Below, one piece after another: positions 1 through 9,062 of a DNA stretch of 13,344 nucleotides (positions are counted from its first letter, which is position 1; each line of letters starts with the position of its first letter). This stretch comes from Chloroflexota bacterium. GTDB taxonomy: Bacteria > Chloroflexota > UBA6077 > JADZDV01. The DNA lies in assembly GCA_020850915.1 (NCBI GenBank), contig JADZDV010000257.1:1-13344 (forward strand). Reading direction: 5' to 3'. The position numbers and the translations under genes are program-made. The notes under the pieces are model-generated. The model was not told the DNA's origin, ran no database searches, and worked only from the letters and a program-made list of their open reading frames with translations.

Positions 1-126
1 AACGCGACCTCTGAGCAAGCCATGGCGATCCTCATGGAGGTCAAGAACCGGTCGCTGGAGCGCAAGCAGCTCCTCGGCATGGACGAGTTCGTCAAGATCG
101 CGGAGGCGAACGGCGCGACAAGGTAG
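1..126 (+). CDS. 3' end of a plus-strand gene, possibly an isopropylmalate/homocitrate synthase-type enzyme (partial)
   Basis: Frame 1 is open from the left edge to a TAG at 124-126 and encodes 41 residues. The tail is charged and helical, with segments reading EVKNRSLERKQLL and MDEFVKIAE. The pattern VKxRSLExKxLL followed by xxEFxxIA resembles the C-terminal end of DRE-TIM (HMGL-like) acyltransferases such as 2-isopropylmalate or homocitrate synthase, but no catalytic region is visible, so the product is a guess. That this is the end of a real gene is more secure: the frame is open to the edge, the codons favour G/C in third position, and a strong hairpin follows about 60 bases after the stop. 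It converges on the minus-strand lipoprotein gene. Confidence 0.6.
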   Translation, partial: NATSEQAMAILMEVKNRSLERKQLLGMDEFVKIAEANGATR

Positions 127-184
127 CGATCCGCCGGTCGGAGCCACGAACACTTCAGGGGCCTGCCGGCTGCGATACCGACCC

Positions 185-220
185 AAACGCCCCGCCAGTC
201 GTTTGACTGGCGGGGCGTTT
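185..220. terminator. Bidirectional terminator hairpin between convergent genes
   Basis: A perfect 16-bp inverted repeat (185-200 with 205-220) encloses a 4-base loop (GTTT). The stem core is CGCCCCGCCAGTC, and the outer pairs are A-T, so each strand ends its stem in TTT. It lies 58 bases past the plus-strand stop at 126 and 23 bases past the minus-strand stop at 244. That is the right place to end both transcripts. The U tract outside the stem is short on both sides, so termination strength is inferred. Confidence 0.85.
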
Positions 221-243
221 CTCACCCATTCGAACGGGCCGCG

Positions 244-1257
244 TCAGGATGGGACGGTGCTCGGACTCCTCCCCAACGAGCGTGGCAAGAACTCGACGGC
301 GATCACCGTGGCCGGAACGATCGGTTTGTTCTCCAGCATGATCGGCTCCACGCCGGGATCGAGGTAGTAGCCGCCCGCCCCCTGCGTGACTATCTGGCCC
401 AGGGCTTCGTGTCGGAAGGTGGCCTGGCCGCTCTGAACGAAGAACAGCGCCGGTCCGGGACGAGTGTACGCGGGCGTCTTCGCCTTCGGGCCCATCGTGA
501 TCTCGCTCATTCGCACCATGACCGGGCCCTCCGGTATGGCGTCAACAGCTTGCTGGAGGTACGGACCGGAGCGGATGCCGCCCTCGTTGTGGGTGACGCC
601 ATCCTGGTCGAACTGGAAGTTGCCCAGGAAGCCGCGGCTGCGCGGCAGCAGTTCGGCCATGAACTGACGGTTCCAGTCCGAGTTCCGGTTGACCGCGCGG
701 CGTCGGCCGGTCATGCCCTCGTAGTAGCCCGCGCCGGGGCCAAAGTCTGTCGCCTCTCCCGAGACCGAGTCCACCACGGTGAACGTGCCTGAGATGACGA
801 AGTGTCCGCCTACGCCGAGGTTCGAGTGGTCGAAGATCCGTGCCCCTGGCTCCATCTCCAACTCGGTCACACGCAGCATCAGCGGGCCGTCCGGCAGCCG
901 ATCGACGTTCCACTGGCCCAGGACTCGCACATCCATGCCATTCTTGTCCCAGAGCGCGGCCGGCTTGCCATCGGTCCGTGGCGGTACGGTGGGCGTGAGC
1001 CGCTGGACTGGACGGGAGACCGTCGGCGTGGGGCCATTCTGAGCAACCTGAGGAGAGCAGGCCGTCAGGGCGGTCAGGACGAGGAGCCCGGTGGCAAGCG
1101 CTCCCGCTCGGAGGGCACGGAACCGTCGCCAACAAGTTTGGTTATCTGACGTCCTTGCCCCCCACCCGACCTCCCCCCGCTGGGGGGAAGGGCGTTGGCT
1201 GGGGATTCGTGTTCCGGCGAGTCCCGCCGCGAGCGTGGGATCTTCTCCTGCACTCAC
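244..1257 (-). CDS. Secreted lipoprotein with two tandem cupin-like repeats, function unknown; start uncertain
   Basis: From the GTG at 1257 the protein has 337 residues. A lipoprotein signal is clear but internal: an RRFRALRAG basic stretch, a hydrophobic run and a lipobox LTAC whose Cys is about residue 67. A Pro/Thr-rich linker follows, then two related domains of about 100 residues. Repeat 1 opens with PDGPLMLRVTELEMEPGA and repeat 2 with PEGPVMVRMSEITMGPKA. Each has a GG/GAGYY turn (GPGAGYYEG; GAGGYYLDP) and each ends in a LPRS motif (AELLPRSRG; VEFLPRSLG). The strand-turn pattern and phrases such as HFVISGTFTV suggest a bicupin fold anchored outside the membrane; ligand unknown. The frame stays open to a GTG at 1377, but no ATG, GTG or TTG lies between 1257 and the lipobox, and the upstream part translates palindromic repeats. 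I chose 1257 because a GGGGGGAGG ribosome site precedes it. It is last in the minus-strand series. Confidence 0.75.
   Translation of the reverse strand: MSAGEDPTLAAGLAGTRIPSQRPSPQRGEVGWGARTSDNQTCWRRFRALRAGALATGLLVLTALTACSPQVAQNGPTPTVSRPVQRLTPTVPPRTDGKPAALWDKNGMDVRVLGQWNVDRLPDGPLMLRVTELEMEPGARIFDHSNLGVGGHFVISGTFTVVDSVSGEATDFGPGAGYYEGMTGRRRAVNRNSDWNRQFMAELLPRSRGFLGNFQFDQDGVTHNEGGIRSGPYLQQAVDAIPEGPVMVRMSEITMGPKAKTPAYTRPGPALFFVQSGQATFRHEALGQIVTQGAGGYYLDPGVEPIMLENKPIVPATVIAVEFLPRSLGRSPSTVPS
1163..1192. repeat. Second, half-degenerate copy of the palindromic repeat
   Basis: Positions 1163-1178 repeat the same 16 bases as 1255-1270. The loop is GCT, the complement of the other copy's AGC, and the second arm begins GGGGGG (1182-1187) and then diverges into AAGGGCG. 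The copy lies 92 bases from the complete one, within the open frame upstream of the lipoprotein signal peptide. Confidence 0.75.
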
Positions 1258-1289
1258 CCGACCTCCCCCCAGCGGGGGGAGGTCGGGTG
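1255..1289. repeat. Palindromic G/C-rich intergenic repeat, complete copy
   Basis: CACCCGACCTCCCCCC at 1255-1270 pairs perfectly with its complement at 1274-1289 around a 3-base loop (AGC). It has the look of a REP-like or miniature palindromic element. Read on the minus strand, its second arm supplies GGGGGGAGG four bases before the GTG at 1257, which is in frame with the lipoprotein. Translation of such elements gives tell-tale peptides such as LPPLGGGR and SPQRGEVGWG upstream of the true signal peptide. Confidence 0.85.
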
Positions 1290-1398
1290 GGGGGTAGTTT
1301 CCCGGGCCACCGTCAACCCAGGATTGATCGCCGGACCCCACCCGATAGATGCGCTGAGATGTTCCGAACATTGCCACCGATGCCGCGAGCGCCGTCGC

Positions 1399-2289
1399 TC
1401 AGTCCGTTCTCTGCTTGACTGGATTGCGCAGCACGCCCACACGCTCGATCTCCGTCTCGAGCATGTCGCCGTCATGGAGGTACTCCGGCGGGTTGCGAGC
1501 GTACCCCACGCCCTGTGGCGTGCCGGTCATGATGAGATCGCCCGGTTCCAGGTTGAAGCCGCGTGAGAGGGCGCTGATCATGACGGGGATGTCAAACAGG
1601 AAATAGCTTGTGTTGGAATCCTGTTTGACCACGCCGTTCACTCGCGTCACCACGCGCATGGTGTGCGGATCTCCTGCCTCCTCACGGTCCACGATCCAGG
1701 GACCGATCGGTGCGAACGTGTCTAACGACTTGCCTTTGAACCACTGGCCGTGCCGTCGCTGCAAGTCCCGCGCGGAGACATCCTGGCCACAGGTGTAGCC
1801 AAACACGTGCTCCCAGGCACGATCCTCGGGAATGTTCCTGCCGGGCTTGCCGATGACGACGGTTAGCTCGACCTCCCAGTCGACCTTATCGGACACCTCG
1901 GGCTCGATCAGCACGGGCTCATCCGGGCCGACCACGCAGCTTGGCGCCTTGGTGAAGTACACCGGGAAGGGCGGCATCTTCACCTCTTCGCCCCGAGCTT
2001 TGGCGCCTTCCGCGATATGGTCCCGGTAGTTCAAGCCCAGCGCGAAGATGTTGCGCCGTGGGTGCGGGATCGGCGCCGCGAGCGGGGTATCTGCCAGCGG
2101 TACGGACGGCTCGCCGGGCCGCCCGGCGACCTCCTTCGCCAGGCTCCACGCCGCCTCGCCAGCGTCAAGGAACGCCAGCATGTTGGCGGGCAACCTGCCG
2201 CTTGATGCCTCGGCGAGGTCCACGACGCGGCTCCCCACAACCGCTCCCAGGCGCTCCTCGGATCCCCGTCGATAGGTGACGTACTTCAA
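1399..2289 (-). CDS. Fumarylacetoacetate hydrolase (FAH) family protein
   Basis: The 296-residue protein has the FAH-family layout: an N-terminal region (MKYVTYRRG, then a VVDLAEA segment) and a catalytic C-terminal domain from about residue 75. IFALGLNYRDH (81-91) is the typical entry motif. The divalent-metal ligands are visible as DWEVELTVVIG (Glu139, Glu141) and CGQDVSARD (Asp170). TPQGVGYAR near the C-terminus is also typical. Members cleave or isomerise acylpyruvates, 2-oxo-hepta-dienedioates and related beta-diketo acids in aromatic and amino-acid breakdown; the substrate cannot be read here. I chose the TTG at 2289 because it restores the usual MKYVTYR start and GGAGG lies 4 bases before it; another TTG lies at 2307. 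The frame runs further upstream but overlaps the desulfurase. A 76-base gap separates it from that gene, so co-transcription is likely. Confidence 0.9.
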   Translation of the reverse strand: MKYVTYRRGSEERLGAVVGSRVVDLAEASSGRLPANMLAFLDAGEAAWSLAKEVAGRPGEPSVPLADTPLAAPIPHPRRNIFALGLNYRDHIAEGAKARGEEVKMPPFPVYFTKAPSCVVGPDEPVLIEPEVSDKVDWEVELTVVIGKPGRNIPEDRAWEHVFGYTCGQDVSARDLQRRHGQWFKGKSLDTFAPIGPWIVDREEAGDPHTMRVVTRVNGVVKQDSNTSYFLFDIPVMISALSRGFNLEPGDLIMTGTPQGVGYARNPPEYLHDGDMLETEIERVGVLRNPVKQRTD

Positions 2290-2365
2290 CTCTCCTCCGT
2301 CGGCCAACAGGCGGCGCGTGAGGCATAGTACGACAGCGCACCACGGCGCGGCGAGCCGAGCATAG

Positions 2366-3541
2366 CTAGCGCGCGGCAGGCGCTTCGACGGGTCGCAGCG
2401 AGCGCACCCGCTCGATGATGCGCGGCAGGATCTCGAGCGTCGCGTCGATCTCCTCGTCGTCCGTGTCAACGCCGACGCTGAGGCGAAGGCTGCCGCTGGC
2501 GTGCGACAGGGGGATACCGAGCGCCTTGAGCACGTGCGAGACTTCCAGCGAGCCGGCCGTACACGCCGAGCCGCTCGACGCGCAGAGGCCTTCCTGGTCG
2601 AGGTTGAGCAGGATCGACTCGCCATCCGTCTCCGAGAACACGAAGCTCGCGCTGTTGGCAAGCCGATCCGTAGGATGTCCCGTCAGCTCAGACCCTCGAA
2701 TCGTGGAGAGGACCCCGACGATCAGACGGTCCCGCGATCGACGCATCGACCGGACTCGGCTGTCCAGGTCCCCGTAGGCGAGCTCCATCGCCCGAGCGAA
2801 GCCCACGACGTACGGTGCGTTCTCCGTACCGGCCCGCAGGCCGCGCTCCTGTCCACCACCCAGCATCGTCGAGAAGTAGGGAGTGCCGCGTCGCAGATAC
2901 AGCAGGCCTACGCCCTTCGGCGCGTAGACCTTGTGGCCCGAGAGCGAGAGCAGGTCCACGCCGAGCGACTCCACGTCAAGACTCATCAGTCCGGCTGCCT
3001 GGACGGCATCCGTGTGGAACGCGATCCGACGGGATCTGAGCAGCCTGGAGATCTCGGCGATGGGCTCGATGGTGCCGACCTCGTTGTTCGCCAGCATGAT
3101 CGAGACAAGGGTAGTGTCGGGGCGCAGCGCGCGGGCCACCGTGTCGGGATCGACGACGCCGTGAGCATCCACGCCGAGGTAGGTAACGTCGAAACCGAAG
3201 TATTTTTCGAGCCACTCGAAGCAGTGCAGGACCGCGTGGTGCTCGATCCTCGTGGTGATAAGGTGCCGCCCCTCCGCCTGGCGAGCGAACGCCACGCCCT
3301 TGATCGCCAGGTTGTCGCTCTCAGTGCCGCAGCTCGTGAAGAGCACTTCGCTCGGCTTGCAGCCCAGGATCTCTGACATCGTGTCGCGACCACGGTCGAG
3401 CGCGCGACGCGCGGCGCGGCCGAGACTGTAGATGCTCGATGGGTTACCCCAGATCTCGGAGAAGTACGGCAGCATCGCCTCGACGACTCGAGGGTCGGTC
3501 GGAGTGGTCGCCGCGTGGTCAAGATCGATCGGTCGCCTCAT
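2366..3541 (-). CDS. Cysteine desulfurase, NifS/IscS class (group I)
   Basis: This 391-residue PLP enzyme takes sulfur from L-cysteine as an enzyme persulfide and releases alanine. The N-terminus has the LDHAATTP motif (7-14). The PLP pocket shows a His pair in EHHAV (101-102), Asp178 and Gln181 in TDAVQ, and the Schiff-base lysine Lys204 in SLSGHK. The catalytic cysteine is Cys327 in SSGSACTAGS, on the longer mobile loop of group I enzymes. RAGTEN (236-241) is the usual substrate-side motif. The ATG at 3541 is preceded by GAGGGG with 7 bases of spacing; an in-frame extension upstream would run into mnmG and looks non-coding. The gene starts 40 bases after mnmG, and the gap holds only a 5-bp hairpin (3562-3574). 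No IscU or SUF gene is in the window, so the sulfur may go to tRNA thiolation; that is inference. Confidence 0.95.
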   Translation of the reverse strand: MRRPIDLDHAATTPTDPRVVEAMLPYFSEIWGNPSSIYSLGRAARRALDRGRDTMSEILGCKPSEVLFTSCGTESDNLAIKGVAFARQAEGRHLITTRIEHHAVLHCFEWLEKYFGFDVTYLGVDAHGVVDPDTVARALRPDTTLVSIMLANNEVGTIEPIAEISRLLRSRRIAFHTDAVQAAGLMSLDVESLGVDLLSLSGHKVYAPKGVGLLYLRRGTPYFSTMLGGGQERGLRAGTENAPYVVGFARAMELAYGDLDSRVRSMRRSRDRLIVGVLSTIRGSELTGHPTDRLANSASFVFSETDGESILLNLDQEGLCASSGSACTAGSLEVSHVLKALGIPLSHASGSLRLSVGVDTDDEEIDATLEILPRIIERVRSLRPVEAPAAR

Positions 3542-3581
3542 GACGTTTCCCCTCTGACAGGCGAAGCCCCTTCGGGCGATT

Positions 3582-5549
3582 CTAGGAAGCGCCCTGAAAC
3601 CCGGGCAAGAATGCGTGGCCACCGGAACGACCTCGACGCACCGCCACGAGCAGCAGGGACACGTCTGACGGCGTCACTCCTTGGATCCGTCCCGCCTGGC
3701 CGATGGTCGTGGGACCGAACTTGCACAGTTTCTCCCGCGCCTCAGTGCGCAGGCTCGGCACGCTGGCGTAATCCAGCCAGTCTGGGATCCGCAGCTCTTC
3801 CAGGCGGCAAAGCTGCTCGATCTGCTGGGCCTGGCGTGCGATGTAGCCGGCGTACTTGACCTCGATCTCGGCCCGTTCGGCGATCTCCTCCGACGCGTCG
3901 CCCAGCCCGAGCAGTCCCAGCACAGCAAGCCGTGCGTCTGGCCGTCGGAGGTATTCCAACCCGGTCGTCACATGCGTGACTCCTGGCAAGCCGAGCGCCC
4001 TGAGGGCAGGCCACATCTGAGGAGACACGACCGAGCGCCGCAGTTGCTCCACGAGGTCGGTGAGCTCAGCCTGCTTTCGCTCCACCTCGTGATACCGGTC
4101 TTCTGGCAGCAGTCCGAGGTCGCGTCCAATGCGACTCAGCCGAGTGTCGGCATTGTCGTGACGAAGCAGCAGGCGATACTCCGCGCGTGAGGTGAACATT
4201 CGATACGGCTCGGTCAGCTCTCGCGTCGTGAGATCATCCACCATCACGCCGAGATAGGCTTGCTCGCGCCGCAACACCAGCGGAGAGCCGCGACGCGCCT
4301 CCTGGGCCGCGTTGATGCCGGCCAGGAGGCCCTGCCCGGCGGCCTCCTCGTAGCCGGTGGTCCCATTGATCTGGCCGGCCGCGAACAGCCCGGCGACTCG
4401 CTTGACGGCAAGTGTGGCTGCCACCTGGTGCGGTGGCAGGAAGTCGTATTCGATCGCGTAGCCGGGGCGGATGATCCGGCACGCCTCGAGGGCCGGAATG
4501 GTCCGCAACATGGCGTCCTGGACATCCTCCGGCAGGCTGGTGTTGGCACCCTGGACGTAGACCTCGTTTGTCTCCCAGCCTTCGGGCTCGAGGAAGAGCT
4601 GATGGCTGGACTTGTCAGCGAAACGGACGATCTTGTCCTCGATCGAGGGACAGTAGCGCGGCCCGCGACTCCGAATCTGGCCGGTGAACAGCGGTGCTCG
4701 GTCCAGGTTGGCACGAACCACCGCGTGCGTTGCCTCGGACGTCTGCACCAGGTACGTCGCCATCTGCGGACGCCAGGCACTCTGCCGCGCGATGGGGTAG
4801 GACGGGTTCGGGGACGGGAACGGCCCCAGATCGTGCGCTGGGTCAGGCCAGAAGCTGAAATGGCGCGGCCGCTCGAGGCCGAAGTGAGGCTCAGTCAGCT
4901 CGTAGCGGATCGTGGCCGCGTCCACTCGGGGCGGGGTCCCGGTCTTGAGCCGCCCGAGCTCGAGACCGAGCGCCTCCAGACCCCCGGAGAGCGCTGTGGC
5001 GGCCTCCTCGCCCGCCCGGCCGGCGGTCTGCTGCCACTGGCCGACATGCACGACGCCTCGCAGCGACGTCCCGGTCGTCAGGACCACCGTACGCCCCCGT
5101 GCCACCTCGCCGCCCCGCAGACGAATGCCCCGCACCCGCCACGGCGTCGCGGCTGGGACACGCTCCATGACCAACCCCTCGACCATGCCCTCCCGCAGCT
5201 CCAGTCGAGGCTCTGACATCAGCGTCTCCAGCATGCGCTGGCCATATGCTGCCTTGTCGCACTGGGCCCGCAGTGTCTGCACGGCCGGCCCCTTACCGGT
5301 GTTAAGGGTGCGGATCTGGACGAACGTCTGATCGGTCGTTCGCCCCATCTGCCCGCCGAGCGCGTCGATCTCTCGCACCATGTGCCCCTTGGCCGGGCCG
5401 CCAATGGACGGGTTGCAGGGCATCAGAGCAACGTGGTCCTGGCGCATCGTCACGAGCAGCACCTGACAGTCCATTCGAGCCGAGGCGAGCGCTGCTTCGC
5501 ACCCGGCGTGCCCCGCGCCCACGACGATCACATCCCAGATCACGCGCAC
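3582..5549 (-). CDS. mnmG: tRNA uridine-5-carboxymethylaminomethyl(34) synthesis enzyme MnmG (GidA)
   Basis: MnmG is the FAD protein that, with the GTPase MnmE, builds the cmnm5 group on wobble uridine U34 of certain tRNAs. The N-terminus carries the FAD-binding GAGHAG (11-16) followed by GCEAALASARM. MPCNPSIGGPAKGH contains conserved Cys45, and RGPRYCPSIEDKIVRF contains conserved Cys300; these match the two key cysteines of the family. GQINGTTGYEEAAGQG (392-407) is the second signature. The helical C-terminal region (EVKYAGYIARQ, FGPTTIGQAGRIQGVTPSD) is the part that contacts MnmE and tRNA. At 655 residues it is slightly longer than usual, owing to the C-terminal tail. The start is GTG at 5549, with a G-rich ribosome site just upstream; a second GTG two codons later is also possible. 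mnmE is not in the window. Confidence 0.97.
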   Translation of the reverse strand: MRVIWDVIVVGAGHAGCEAALASARMDCQVLLVTMRQDHVALMPCNPSIGGPAKGHMVREIDALGGQMGRTTDQTFVQIRTLNTGKGPAVQTLRAQCDKAAYGQRMLETLMSEPRLELREGMVEGLVMERVPAATPWRVRGIRLRGGEVARGRTVVLTTGTSLRGVVHVGQWQQTAGRAGEEAATALSGGLEALGLELGRLKTGTPPRVDAATIRYELTEPHFGLERPRHFSFWPDPAHDLGPFPSPNPSYPIARQSAWRPQMATYLVQTSEATHAVVRANLDRAPLFTGQIRSRGPRYCPSIEDKIVRFADKSSHQLFLEPEGWETNEVYVQGANTSLPEDVQDAMLRTIPALEACRIIRPGYAIEYDFLPPHQVAATLAVKRVAGLFAAGQINGTTGYEEAAGQGLLAGINAAQEARRGSPLVLRREQAYLGVMVDDLTTRELTEPYRMFTSRAEYRLLLRHDNADTRLSRIGRDLGLLPEDRYHEVERKQAELTDLVEQLRRSVVSPQMWPALRALGLPGVTHVTTGLEYLRRPDARLAVLGLLGLGDASEEIAERAEIEVKYAGYIARQAQQIEQLCRLEELRIPDWLDYASVPSLRTEAREKLCKFGPTTIGQAGRIQGVTPSDVSLLLVAVRRGRSGGHAFLPGFQGAS

Positions 5550-5585
5550 CTGCCCCCCTCTCGCGTAAGCTGGCTCACGTCCCCT

Positions 5586-6014
5586 TCACACCCTTCCTCC
5601 GCGGTCTTCTGACTCACCCGCCCCGGTGGGGAATGCCAGCTTCTCCTCGCCCCCAACGGAGAGGGTCAGGGAGGAGGGTCTCTCCTGCCAGTGGCGGACG
5701 CGGCCGAGCGAACGCCAGCCTCGTCCATCGAGAACCCCGCAGCTCGTTCGGTTCTCAGCCGACGTCAATCGACGTGTCAGCGCAGGCCGGCCTGGCTCCA
5801 CGTCCCCGGGAATCCAAAGATGTTGTACCGTGTAGACCACTTGGTCGTACAAGGCACAACTCGCGAGAGCCCGGACGGGGGACGGCAGGCCATCCGTCTC
5901 GACGTACTCCACCAGGATTGCCTCGGCTGACCCCTGGCGTCGGGCGAGGCAGAGCGGCAAAGGCGCCGGCGTGAAGCCGGCCTCATTCGGCGGCAGCGCG
6001 CTCCAGGACGCCAC
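5586..6014 (-). CDS. Doubtful small hypothetical ORF between manC and mnmG
   Basis: The frame encodes 142 residues from a GTG at 6014 and ends 36 bases before mnmG. I recognise no family. The middle (VEYVETDGLPSPVRALAS, then YDQVVYTVQHLWIPGDVEPG) reads like real protein and has fairly G/C-biased third positions. The N-terminal part crosses a GCCGGC inverted repeat, and the C-terminal part (SLTLSVGGEEKLAFPTGAG) is translated from a repeat-like G/C-rich stretch. No ribosome site precedes the GTG. It could be a small conserved gene with an internal start, a decayed gene, or a chance frame in a 489-base spacer. It has the same strand as its neighbours. Confidence 0.3.
   Translation of the reverse strand: MASWSALPPNEAGFTPAPLPLCLARRQGSAEAILVEYVETDGLPSPVRALASCALYDQVVYTVQHLWIPGDVEPGRPALTRRLTSAENRTSCGVLDGRGWRSLGRVRHWQERPSSLTLSVGGEEKLAFPTGAGESEDRGGRV
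5632..5690. repeat. Degenerate G/C-rich repeat-like stretch upstream of mnmG
   Basis: On the minus strand this reads CCCTGACCCTCTCCGTTGGG followed by GGCGAGGAG. CCTCTCC can pair with GGCGAGG with one mismatch. The style (CCCTxACCCTCTCC then a G-rich arm) is like dispersed intergenic repeats in other GC-rich genomes, but the sequence differs from the palindrome near 1255. I rate it as a decayed repeat at best. Confidence 0.3.
5965..5981 (-). terminator. Weak hairpin downstream of manC
   Basis: GCCGGC at 5965-5970 pairs with GCCGGC at 5976-5981 around a 5-base loop, 58 bases after the manC stop. On the minus strand it is followed by GCCTTTGCC, so the U tract is poor. It may be a partial terminator or chance. 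Confidence 0.25.
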
Positions 6015-6038
6015 CCCTCTGGCGCGACGACCACCTGA

Positions 6039-7112
6039 CTACAGGAGCTCCGGGCGATTGCTGAGCGCCTCCACGATACGTCGAGCGTCGGCTGCGCGAT
6101 CGCGCGGGCAAACGAACACGGCGTCCGCCGTCTCGATCACCACCAGATCGGAGAGGCCAACCGTGGCGACCGTCCGAGAGGTCGCAACGACAAGACAGTC
6201 CCGGGTGTCCAGTGCCACGACGTCCCCACGCGCCACATTCCCCCGCGGGTCCTTCGGGAGCACGTCGTACAGCTCCTTCCAGGAGCCGACGTCGTTCCAG
6301 CCAAAACTGGCGGGGATGACGGCGACCTCGGGCGCACGCTCCATGATGCCGGTGTCGATCGTGTCCACCGGAACAGTCGGGTAGACGGCCCGGTAGAGCG
6401 CGTCGAACTCCGGCGTGCCGTCAGCGGCGGCGATCCGGGCGAGCGGACGGTAGATGTCGGGCAACAGCGTTCGGAACTGCTCGAGAATCGCCGCCGACGA
6501 CCAGGCGAAGACTCCGGGATTCCAGTAGTACTCTCCGCTTTGCAGGTACGCCTGCGCCGTCTGTGCGTCCGGCTTCTCGACAAACCGACGCACTCGTTGC
6601 ACGGGAAAGCGACCGATCCGACAGATCTCCTCGCCGCTCTGGATGTAGCCGAACTGCGGCGACGGCGTCGTTGGGCGAATGCCCATCGTCACGAGCCGCG
6701 GCTGCTCCGCCGCCGCCGTGAGCGCCGCGTCCAGCGTGTCGCGGAACTCCGCGTCATCGTCGATGAAGGCGTCCGAGTGGAGCGACGCCCAGACCGCCCC
6801 TGGCGAGCGCCGCTCGATGATGAGCGCTGCCATCGCCAGCGTCGCCGCCGTGCCGCGACGCTCTGGCTCCACGAGTATGTTCTCTACCGGCACGTCGGGG
6901 AGCTGAGCGCGGATGTCCGCCGCGTGCGAGGCCTCGGTCAGAATGAGCACCCGCTCCGGCGAGACCAGGCTCCGCACGCGGTCGAGGGTGTTCTGGAGCA
7001 GCGAACCGGCGCCAACGAGGTTCAGCAACTGCTTCGGCCGCTGGGCACGGCTCAGCGGCCAGAGCCGAGTGCCGCTCCCGCCGGCGAGAATGCCGATGTA
7101 TCGCTCCGACAC
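6039..7112 (-). CDS. manC: Mannose-1-phosphate guanylyltransferase (GDP-mannose pyrophosphorylase), single-domain
   Basis: The 357-residue enzyme makes GDP-mannose from mannose-1-phosphate and GTP for glycan or exopolysaccharide synthesis. The nucleotide-binding signature GGSGTRLWPLSRAQRPKQ spans residues 11-28. ILVEPERRGTAA (79-90), FVEKP (177-181), YYWNPGVFAW (195-204) and SFGWNDVGSW (269-278) complete the type II mannose-1-phosphate guanylyltransferase pattern. The usual P-A-D-H metal-binding stretch appears as HSDAFI (112-117), keeping the Asp. There is no C-terminal phosphomannose isomerase cupin, so this is the short form. The start is GTG at 7112, only 12 bases after the pyrG stop and with no ribosome site that I can see, so it is probably translated by coupling to pyrG. 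The closely related ADP-glucose and glucose-1-phosphate families lack the RPKQ and GWNDVGSW combination. Confidence 0.93.
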   Translation of the reverse strand: MSERYIGILAGGSGTRLWPLSRAQRPKQLLNLVGAGSLLQNTLDRVRSLVSPERVLILTEASHAADIRAQLPDVPVENILVEPERRGTAATLAMAALIIERRSPGAVWASLHSDAFIDDDAEFRDTLDAALTAAAEQPRLVTMGIRPTTPSPQFGYIQSGEEICRIGRFPVQRVRRFVEKPDAQTAQAYLQSGEYYWNPGVFAWSSAAILEQFRTLLPDIYRPLARIAAADGTPEFDALYRAVYPTVPVDTIDTGIMERAPEVAVIPASFGWNDVGSWKELYDVLPKDPRGNVARGDVVALDTRDCLVVATSRTVATVGLSDLVVIETADAVFVCPRDRAADARRIVEALSNRPELL

Positions 7113-7124
7113 AGCGCGTCAGGC

Positions 7125-8864
<1,740 letters not shown>

Positions 8865-8886
8865 TCACCGCTCTGCTGCCGCGAAT

Positions 8887-8916
8887 AGTCTACCACCGAC
8901 CGGGCGGAGTGAACAA
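8887..8916 (-). promoter_or_regulatory. Weak sigma70-type promoter candidate for pyrG
   Basis: On the minus strand TTGTTC (8916-8911) and TAGACT (8892-8887) are separated by 18 bases. The match to TTGACA/TATAAT is partial. A start near 8880 would give a leader of about 120 bases that includes the hairpin at 8800-8828. Confidence 0.25.
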
Positions 8917-9062
8917 CGGGCGCCCCGCTGCTCGTGCTGCCGTCAAACGCGCGACGGCCGATAGCACGGCTCGACAGGCTATCCCCGCGCAGCCCCCTCG
9001 GCTGCGTCACACCTCTTTCAACCGTTCAATTGCTCCGTCACGCTCCTTCGAGTCGGTATCGA

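Noticed and set aside
225..243. tRNA T-arm-like GTTCGAAT on the minus strand
   Set aside because: The flanking bases do not pair as a T-stem and no acceptor or anticodon arm is present.
2290..2661. Extension of the FAH frame upstream into the desulfurase
   Set aside because: Arg/Ser-rich shadow of the desulfurase; the TTG at 2289 gives the usual family N-terminus.
2501..3376. Long plus-strand frame opposite the cysteine desulfurase
   Set aside because: Shadow of the desulfurase in a GC-rich gene; Arg-rich translation, no family pattern, no ribosome site.
3542..3622. N-terminal extension of the desulfurase
   Set aside because: It overlaps the end of mnmG and lacks homology-like character; the ATG at 3541 has a good ribosome site and begins right before LDHAATTP.
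4260..5216. Plus-strand frame of 318 codons opposite mnmG
   Set aside because: mnmG is certain from its motifs; the antisense frame has no recognisable fold.
6039..7112. Bifunctional phosphomannose isomerase/guanylyltransferase
   Set aside because: The protein ends after the nucleotidyltransferase region; no C-terminal cupin domain is present.
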